Assembly (NCBI RefSeq): GCF_000283155.1
Contig: NW_004454159.1
Span: 20,035,253-20,099,252, forward strand
From: Ceratotherium simum simum
Lineage: Eukaryota > Chordata > Mammalia > Perissodactyla > Rhinocerotidae
Reading direction: 5' to 3'
Length of the DNA: 64,000 nt
Below are positions 56,641-64,000 of the stretch, piece after piece; positions within the stretch are counted from its first letter, which is position 1; each line of letters starts with the position of its first letter. The translations under genes and the position numbers were made by a program. A model generated the notes under the pieces. The model saw only the letters and a list, made by a program, of their open reading frames with translations. It was not told the origin of the DNA and searched no databases.

Positions 56641-57358
56641 AGAACACATAAAACTCTCTATGTTCACAGAAGACATGATGAGCTATGTAGAAAATCCAAA
56701 AGAATTGACAAAACACTCCTGGAACTAATAAGCGGTTATAGCAAGGTTGTAGGATACAAGTTTAATATACAAAAGTCAATCACTTTCCTATATACCAGTA
56801 ATGAGAAAGTACAATTTAAAATTAAAAACAAAATACCATTTACATTAGCACTTCCCCAAACTGAAATATTTAGTTATAAATCTAACAAAATATGTACATA
56901 AGGAAAACTACAAAACTCTGATGAGCAAAATCAAAGAAGAACTAAATAAATGGAGAGATATCCCATGTTCATGGATGGGAATACTCAATATTGTGAAGAC
57001 GTCAGTCTTCCCAACTTGATCTTAGATTGAATACAATCTCGATCAAAATCCCAGCAAATTATTTTATAGATATCAACAAACTAATCCTAAAGTTTTATGA
57101 AGAGACAAAAGACCCAGAATATCCAAGACAATATTGAAGGAGAACAAAGTTGGAGGACTGACACTACCTGATGGCAAGACTGCTTATAATTAAAAACTTC
57201 TGCTCTGCAAAAGACAATGTCAAGAGAATGAGAAGACAAGCCACAAATTGGGAGAAAATATTTGCAAAAGACATATCAGATAAAGGACTGTTATCTGAAA
57301 TATATGAAGACCTCTTAAAACTCAATGATAATAAAACAAACAACCTGATTTAAAAATG
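56641..57358 (+). pseudogene. L1 ORF2 relic with internal deletion
   Basis: The first part encodes the C-terminal side of the L1 reverse transcriptase: residues reading KVVGYKFNIQKSITFLYT are followed by a degraded IPFTLA-type stretch, then nucleotide blocks AAATGGAGAGATATCCCATG and AAAGTTGGAGGACTGACACT. At ~57176-57186 the text jumps from CTACCTGATGGCAAGACTG to AATTAAAAACTTCTGCTCTG, skipping the middle of the C-terminal half that normally lies between. It then continues GAGAATGAGAAGACAAGCCA and GGACTGTTATCTGAAATATA. Frameshifts and stops (TAA at ~56899) make it non-functional. It lacks ORF1, the endonuclease and the catalytic RT motifs. Confidence 0.9.
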
Positions 57359-57472
57359 AGCACAAGAAGAAGAGGAGAAGGAGGAATAAAAAGGAGAAGC
57401 AGAGGGGGGAGGAGTGGAGAAGGAGGAGAAAGAAAAAGAAGAGAAGAAAAAGGAGGAGGAGGAGGAGAAAGC
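57359..57472 (+). repeat. GA-rich low-complexity tract
   Basis: About 110 bases are almost pure purine (GGAGAA, AGGAGG, AAGAAGAG units). It replaces the L1 text expected downstream, so L1 similarity ends at its left border. Confidence 0.92.
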
Positions 57473-57828
57473 ATTATAACTGGCAAGAAAGCAAAGCAAA
57501 AACAATACCTCTGTCTCTGCAGTGCTGAAGGTTGAATGCGGGTCCAGGCTCAAATCCATGAGACTTTCTTTAGTGCTCTTTTTTTTCAATAAAAAAACTA
57601 ATAATACAAAAACTTCAAGTCATCCAGAAGTCAAATTGTGATGATGACCCTATTTCCTGAATGGATAAAAGTAAGTATAGGTTTTGCAATTTTGAAAGTA
57701 CCGTTAAGGTATTCAGGAAAATGTACTTATCTGTAACATCTCCATTCTTAGTGATTCTGGATAAATGATGTGAGATTGTAACGTCCTCCTTGGTTAAATT
57801 ATAAGCTACTTTGTATTACAACATGATT
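57473..57828. other. No recognised feature
   Basis: Short unassigned spacer between the purine tract and the first arm of the inverted pair. Confidence 0.5.
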
Positions 57829-57965
57829 GAATATATGCCATTTCAAACCAAGCCCAAGATAAATGACCTATATTTCAAGTTAAACTTTTTACATTTGAAA
57901 AGAAGACAACAACCTTGGACCATTACTAAATCCCAGAGCAGAAATACTGATGTATCACATATTCT
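57829..57965 (+). repeat. Inverted diverged pair, arm A
   Basis: This arm aligns to the reverse complement of 58310-58436. The shared blocks in sense are GAATATATGCC/GAGTATATGCC, TTCAAAC, GATAAATGAC, GTTAA, CTTGGACC, ACTAA and CAGAAA. The first ~39 aligned bases match at ~30 positions. Both arms are open in the aligned frame: arm A reads EYMPFQTKPKINDLY and arm B EYMPLQTTDRINDIY. I cannot name the family. Confidence 0.6.
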
Positions 57966-58309
57966 AAATATCATTGAGTCAAAGGCAATGAAATTTGTTA
58001 TATACTGTGATATTTGAGAATGTATGTGCGCTTTTTAAATGTACTCCATGGTTCAGTACTATTAAGTCCTGATACATCCAGTTGATGCATCGCGTCATCA
58101 ACCTGCCAGGAAGCCTTTGGAGAGCCGTTTGTCCCTGGATCCAAATCAAATATGCACCCTGACTGTTAAAAAATATTTTGTTAGACTAAATGACTGAGCT
58201 ATCTTTGACAGGACTGCCAAATGAATTATGACAATGGTTGACCACTTTGGGCCCTGGGGCAGTATTACCAAAAAGAGAAAAATCTGTTCTTTATAGTTAC
58301 TGATCTTAT

Positions 58310-58436
58310 GCAGAACAAATGCATCATTTTTTCTGTTATGAATCTTAGTTGAGGTCCAAGTTTCTTGTACTCTATTGTAACTTAACAGGGTATAGATGTC
58401 ATTTATCCTGTCTGTTGTTTGAAGGGGCATATACTC
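58310..58436 (-). repeat. Inverted diverged pair, arm B
   Basis: This is the - strand partner of 57829-57965, separated from it by ~345 bp of unassigned DNA. It lies within a 126-codon frame on the - strand (58146-58526) that begins MNAGKSGSYTPLSIKPQL. I recognise no protein family. Possible explanations are two copies of one old repeat in opposite orientation, or the arms of a fold-back element. Confidence 0.6.
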
Positions 58437-58494
58437 AAAATTGGTGCATAACATTATTTCTGAATCACAATGAAGTTGAGGCTTAATGGAAAGA

Positions 58495-58680
58495 GGGGTG
58501 TAGGAGCCTGACTTACCAGCGTTCAACTTTCAGCATTACCACTTATTAGGCTCTGAGTCTTTCAAAAGTGGGATAATAATATCTATCTGTTGGGACTGCT
58601 GTAAAGGTTAATGGTGAATGTTAAGTGTCTGACATGTTGTGGGCACTCATAAAAAGATAGCTTTTATTATTGTTATCTAA
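58495..58680 (+). mobile_element. MIR SINE
   Basis: GTGTAGGAGCCTGACTTACC, AGCATTACCACTTATTAGGC, CAAAAGTGGGATAATAATAT, GGACTGCTGTAAAGGTTAAT and GTGGGCACTCATAAAAAGAT, TATTATTGTTATC run from the MIR 5' part to its 3' end. Confidence 0.77.
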
Positions 58681-61600
58681 CAACAGACTTCTAAAATTGC
58701 TAATTTAAAGGCTAATGAGAATAAAAATGTGAAAGCGATCATGTAGAAGACAATGGGGGGCAGTCAGTTGGGAAATACATAACCTGCCTAAAGGCATTCA
58801 AAACAAAAGCAGCAACACAGTCACAAACAACAATAAAAATAGTAACAAATCCACAGTGCCAACCAGACCAACCCTGCCTGTCCATTGGTCTCTAAACATT
58901 AAAATTCCTTCTAATAATGTATTTATGAAGAGTCATCAGAAATTATTTTGCCTTTGGGCAACTTTATATCCCAGACATGCAAAAGAGGCTTTTATGGGTT
59001 TTTTTCTAACAAATAGTTTCTAAATTAATTTTAAGCTTTCCCTCACTCCTTTGACCAACACATTAGTAATGCTGCACATCCCAACTTTTTTCCTGCTCCC
59101 ACGCTGATTCAGAAAACACGTAACACGTGGATATTCTTGAGAAGTGTGTTCAGTCTCTCTGACTACCTGAATTCCCGGGGAAGTCAAACAGAAATAGACC
59201 AGACAGGAAACGCAGACCCAGTTTCATTTCCCTCAGGCTGTTGCTGCATTGTTGTGATTTTCTTCAGGTCTGGGGCCCCTGGAACTCCGTAAGTGGCTAT
59301 GACTTCTCTAAGGCAAGGACTTAATTTTTAGTTTTACTGCATTTCTTTGTATTTTATTATTCCTCTACCCTGTGTTTTAGGAAAGTTTTGGAAAAAACAA
59401 AGATCTTACCCACGGGGGAAAAAACTACTTAAAACAATTACTTGGTTTTCAGTGTTTTTGAAAAAAGTGGTTTTCCTCCTGTAACTCTTTGGGAGTTTAC
59501 TTTCTTGCAAAAGATGGGCTTTCTGAAAAAATTCCACTGGCAGTAATCCAATGCCATAATTGCTTTAAATTAAACCCTCAAGTGTTTCCCCTTCTCTTCC
59601 TTAGCACCACACAATTCCTTCCTCTGAGTGTTCGATTCAGTGTAACTCAGCAAATTTCCAGAAGCAGCCAACAAGGCTACAGAAAACAGAAATTCAAACT
59701 CTCACCTTGAAAGATGCTGTTAGGACTTGTCGTTTTACATGTTCAGCACTGCCCACACTGAATCTGCAGTGTTCGGCTCAGGGTGGGGGACACGCTGGAG
59801 GCCAGAGTGCTTGTGGGGAGAGAAGGGGTTGAGGGTATATCCCAAAGATCCCAGAGGAGTGGGCAGAGAGGTGCTGTTTTCTCAAGCTTTGCATAGCTGG
59901 TAAGGAATTTTAGTCAAGTATGTAAAATTAGTATCACAAAAATTTATCTAAAGATAAAACCTGATCAGATCAAATATTCTAAAGAAATGATTCATAATTC
60001 GACTGCCATGCTGACTAAGTTGAAAACATTTGCGCTCTCCCAGAATTTATTTTACCCTCCAAATATACTTATAACAGTACAGTTTTATGATCTGTCATAT
60101 GTATACAAGTCTACCAGCCATAATTATTTTAATTCTACTTAATTTTTTCAAACAATGTTTCTACAAAGCACTGAAGATTTCTTGGGGGACCTCACTAAAG
60201 GAACCCCACAATTGGAGGGAAGCAGCAGAAGCTTAATATCCTTTCCTCACCTTCTCTCCCCTCAGTCCTTCTCCACCCCACCCCACCCAACTCAAACACT
60301 CATGTTCTGATCAAGGGAAAAATGTATGTCTGAAGAACAAAAGCTTAAGTTTAACCAAAGTATTAAAGATCATGGGACAGGGACATTTAAAAAGGCACCA
60401 CAAATGAAAATCCAAGTTCACTCCTTGTAATTTCCTAGCGGAAAATTGCTTTCTCTTGTCCGGAAGAGAAGAGATCAGATGTGACTCTTAGACCTGCTTT
60501 CAAGCATTTTGTTCAGAAGTCTCTCAGTGCTTCACTGTGTATTCCTGTAGACTTGGCCTTTCTTTTGAATTTTGTAGCTCAATTGCCTTTAGGTTGAGTT
60601 GTGTTGCTGATAATTTGAAGATGTCCCTGGTTCCCTGTGATTTGGCTATTAAGAAGATTTACAGGTGGGCCTCTTTAGTCATGCCCTGAAAAGGTGATAA
60701 AATTTTTGTAATCTACTTAGAGGCCACACAATTTAACATAATTCTCCTTTCATTTCTCTTCACCTTGTACATATAATCCATTAAACTGTTTTATAGAGGC
60801 TAAATATGAAAGGACAGTGGGATGATAGTATTTCTTAACCTGTTATCAAGACCACAATATTTTAACAGGAATGAAGACCCAAATGCAAATTTCCATTCTC
60901 TTTGTATAACATTTATGCAATAAAGAATGAATTGAGTACATGGTTTTTCATTTCTGAAGTACTAGGGTTTGTAATGCATGAGCTGCAAGAAGCAAGCATT
61001 AATCTAGCTAGCTGCTAAGAAATGAAATGTCACTTAGAGGAACTTGTTCTTGCTGGCACACTCTTCACGGAATTCTCCGTCAAAAAGCAGAGAAAAGAGT
61101 AATTCTTTTTCCAATTGCGTTATATCATAGCACATCTACTCTTTTTCATGTGTTCTGATTTAGTTCCTGCATATGGAGTGTAGAGAAGCTTCCCTTTTTC
61201 AAGGATACTTCATTTGATTTTTTTTTTTCCACATGAAATGGGTGATTTTTTTAAAAAAGAAAAGTAGAATAGGACCAAAGGAAGCGTTTCTTCAAAAGAC
61301 TATTTTTCTCATTTTGCTTCTCAATAGCTGTTGTATTTCTGGGCTGGCATCTTACTTGTTACAGGTTTTGGATGGTGTCACAAGGTATGTGTGTGTATCT
61401 ATCTAATCAGTTCTAGTCATTCATGTTATTGTATGAATTTTTTCTCTGATGGATCGAGATCACAAATTTTTAGGTGAATTAAGATCACAAGTGATATTAA
61501 TGATAATAAAGCCCTTTAATATAACAGGCAACTGAAAAGTGGGAGCACTATTGTTTAGTTTTTAAAAGCACAGCAATTATTTTTTAATATATTCCTTTAC

Positions 61601-61715
61601 AAAATAGTAGACAATATCATCAATTTTTCCAGTAGGAATGCATATTTTGAAATAATATATTTATTTACAAAATGCTGATCTTAAAGAACAGGCTTACTTG
61701 CAAAATACCAGTTTT
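58681..61715. other. Repeat-poor AT-rich block
   Basis: Across ~3 kb I recognise no mobile element. The part 60850-61200 has repeat-free, AT-rich text (GCAAGCATTAATCTAGCTAG, AATTGCGTTATATCATAGC) of the kind seen in conserved non-coding DNA. No exon is supportable. Confidence 0.4.
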
Positions 61716-61730
61716 AAAAGCATTTATTCA

Positions 61731-62006
61731 TGGGCCAGCCCCGTGGCTTAGCAGTTAAGTGCGCACGCTCCGCTACCGGTGGCCCGGGTTCGGATCCCGG
61801 GCATGCACCGACGTACTGCTTCTCTGGCCATGCTGAGGTGGCGTCCCACATACAGCAACTACAGGGATGTGCAACTATGACATACAACTATCTACTGGGG
61901 CTTTGGGGAGAAAAGGGGGAAAAAAAAAGGAGGAAGATTGGCAATAGATGTTAGCTCAGGGCGGGTCTTCCTCAGCAAAAAGAGGGGGATTCACACACAC
62001 ACACAA
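61731..62006 (+). mobile_element. ERE SINE, long form
   Basis: The head GGGCCAGCCCCGTGGCTTAG, CAGTTAAGTGCGCACGCTCC has a good A box, and GGGTTCGGATCCCGGGC gives an intact B box. The body has CATACAACTATCTACTGGGG, CTTTGGGG, then one GGAAGATTGGCAATAGATGT, TAGCTCAGGGCGGG module and a short CA repeat. A perfect 15-bp target-site duplication AAAAGCATTTATTCA flanks it (61716-61730 and 62007-62021). Confidence 0.96.
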
Positions 62007-62021
62007 AAAAGCATTTATTCA

Positions 62022-63609
62022 AAATAATATGGGTTTCAAGGAAAAGATTACAGAAACCCATGCTATCATCTACGCTTTGTGAAATAAAACCACCTGTGGA
62101 CATTTTATTGATTTTTCACAGACATGTCTTCCTGTAATTAAACATATGGTTGCATCCAAGTAAAATAACAACTCTTTCATTGGCCATCACTTAGAGATTC
62201 ACTTTTCCAAACAGTGAGATTTCTCCAGGTAACTGAGGTTTTTGCCTTTCACCTACCAAGATTTTTCAAATATTTCTTTAAAATTGTAACCACATGGGTC
62301 CCTTTTTCTTAAAAGAATGATATTAAACATAATTTAATCTTTTAAACTTAATCTCTCCTTTGTAAATACGGGATAATGACAATACTTAATTCTCAAGAGT
62401 GTTTTAAACATTTTTAATATCCTCACGTCATTGTTACAAACATCACTGTCTACACCTTTCTAGCCACAGGTCTTGTGAGTCAGCTGAGGCTTATAAACTC
62501 AGTTAGCCTTAGAGGACATCATGATGCACAGGTGCTTCCTATGAGAAATTTGAGGAGGGGGTGGTGAAGAGGAGCGGTGTCTTCCTAACTCATTTCTCCC
62601 TGTTACATTTTGCTGCAATTAGAGCTTACTTCTAATACCCCATCACCTTCCTGAAGCCTCCCTTCTTCCCTGGGCATTGTACTATTGTTAAGGCCTGAAA
62701 AACAAGAGAGCTGGGGCTGTTAGCATTGCGGGTAGCAGGACCGATGAAGACTGAGGACTTGCCTGTGAGTAAACCGCTTAATAGTTTAGCAGATGGTATT
62801 GTGGTATTAGTGAGGCCCATGCTAATTGTGAGCCTTCCTTTTCCCTTCCTTCCCCCTACCTAATTGAACTCCAGTTAGCTGAGATGGCCAGATAAGCAAC
62901 CTTTACATTAAAAATAAATACCTTACCATACCTTTGATTGGATGTTGCTTCAGGATGGAGAGTAAGAAATAAATAAGACTGTCCTAAATAATATAAAGTT
63001 GATTGCATTATACTTTAAATAGAAGTGGTTTTCAAACTTGTTTTGACAGCAGAATCCCTTTCCCCTGTTCCTATGTTAAAGAAAGTAAAACAGAGCTACA
63101 TCCCACTGACTCAGCATCTCCTTCCCTCAAAAACATTAGGTCCCTTGAGAGGAGATTCCTCAGAGCCCAAGGCCGTATTAACTTTCATCCCCAAACAAAA
63201 TACTTACTAATTTTTAAATTCGATTAATCACTTTTTGATTCTCCACAATAAATGTAAAAAACCAGGATAATAGTAAATAAAGAAAGACATTTTAGTAGCT
63301 CTAACAGGAAATGACCTTGAATACTGCCTTCCCCTATGAAGGGAAGCCAAACTTCTCCCACATTTTAGAATTTTAATGTAGAGCTGTTTCTTGTTTTTTA
63401 ATCTTGACAGATGTGTGTGTTCCTCAGCGGTGAATTTCTCCACATGCCTTTCAACACCTTCCATCCATAGAGAAGCCAACCTACTCAAGTCAATACTTGC
63501 TATCCTTGAGGTAAGATTGGCTGAGATCCTATCATGGGGCTGGTCTTGATGAAATAATATATCCTACTTTTAATCTCTCAGCCCTGATTTTTTTTTTTAA
63601 GTAGTCTTT
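62022..63609. other. Mostly unassigned, possible MIR piece
   Basis: A short MIR-like patch (CTCCTTTGTAAATACGGGAT, AATGACAATACTTAATTCTC) lies at ~62345-62415, at low confidence. The rest is unassigned, and overlapping frames of 60-90 codons are unsupported. Confidence 0.4.
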
Positions 63610-63625
63610 TAACTTTTATTTTTAT

Positions 63626-63937
63626 TTTATTTTATTTTTTTTGTGAGGAAGATCAGCCCTGAGCTAACATCCATGCCAATCCTCCTTTTTGCTGAGGAAG
63701 ACCAGCCCTGAGCTAACATCTATTGCCAATCCTCCTCTTTTTTTTTTCTCCCTTTTTCTCCCCAAAGCTCCAGTAGATAGTTGTAAGTCATAGTTGCACA
63801 TCCTTCTAGTTGCTGTACGTGGGACGCCACCTCAGCATGGCTGGACAAGCGGTGCATCAGTGTGCGCCTGGGATCCGAACCCTGGCCACCAGTAGCGGAG
63901 CACGTGCACTTAACCACTAAGCCACGGGGCCGGCCCC
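63626..63937 (-). mobile_element. ERE SINE, long form, reverse
   Basis: On the + strand: T-rich tail, two tandem modules (GAGGAAGATCAGCCCTGAGC and GAGGAAGACCAGCCCTGAGC), TTTTCTCCCCAAAGCTCCAG, GATCCGAACCCTGGCCACC and CTTAACCACTAAGCCACGGG, GCCGGCCCC. A perfect 16-bp target-site duplication TAACTTTTATTTTTAT flanks it (63610-63625 and 63938-63953). The 65-codon frame on the - strand inside it is an ERE by-product. Confidence 0.95.
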
Positions 63938-64000
63938 TAACTTTTATTTTTATACAATGCAGAGTAATAAAAAAATATTGGAGTCAGAGTCAGAAACTTG

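Noticed and set aside
61731..61810. tRNA-like head with A and B boxes
   Set aside because: It is the 5' part of an ERE SINE, not a tRNA gene; the target-site duplication and SINE body follow. The same applies to the other eight copies.
1..64000. A complete protein-coding gene or a defence or biosynthetic system
   Set aside because: No frame exceeds ~230 codons outside low complexity. No exon chain with splice sites, CpG island or promoter is visible, and the DNA is mammalian and repeat-rich. Short exons cannot be excluded without transcript data.

Overview
The window is mammalian nuclear DNA, almost certainly from a perissodactyl and most likely a horse or ass. The evidence is nine tRNA-derived SINEs of the equine repetitive element (ERE) type and a young L1 3' end of the kind I associate with equids. 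Pan-mammalian fossils (MIR, L2, MER5, MER20, MLT1, MLT2) fill much of the rest. A rhinoceros or tapir cannot be excluded from sequence alone. I found no intact protein-coding gene, no convincing exon chain and no RNA gene. The open reading frames present are short and are either chance or lie inside transposons and low-complexity DNA. The window reads as intergenic or deep-intronic DNA.

Layout. 0-8 kb: mosaic of MER20, MIR, L2 and an L1-type 3' UTR split by an ERE SINE. 6-11.2 kb: two long L2 copies on the + strand, one keeping recognisable reverse-transcriptase relics and split by a ~750 bp insertion. 11.3-15.3 kb: an ERVL LTR (MLT2 type) nested in an older element, then two microsatellites. 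16.5-17.4 kb: a candidate DNA-transposon relic with periodic inverted ends. 19.6-20.8 kb: a cluster of three ERE SINEs. 20.8-32.7 kb: long, repeat-poor DNA broken only by one L1 end, one MIR and one L2 piece; this is the best place to look for conserved regulatory DNA. 32.7-34.1 kb: an L2 split by an LTR. 35.2-35.8 kb: a purine-only GGAA array containing a 100-N assembly gap whose flanks are identical for 79 bp. 39-50 kb: two more LTRs of one related group, an L1 3' end, MIRs, and a repeat-poor block at 45-47.9 kb. 50.6-57.5 kb: a young 5'-truncated L1, an MLT1 LTR with an internal duplication, two ERE SINEs and an internally deleted L1 ORF2 relic. 57.8-58.5 kb: an inverted pair of diverged related sequences. 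58.7-64 kb: repeat-poor DNA with two more ERE SINEs, the last at the right edge.

Nothing here works together as a gene system. The interest lies in nested insertion history, the assembly gap, a few unexplained inverted or periodic structures, and repeat-poor AT-rich blocks that could be enhancers. Repeat family names come from recognising consensus-like wording, not from a database search, and most edges of old repeats are approximate.
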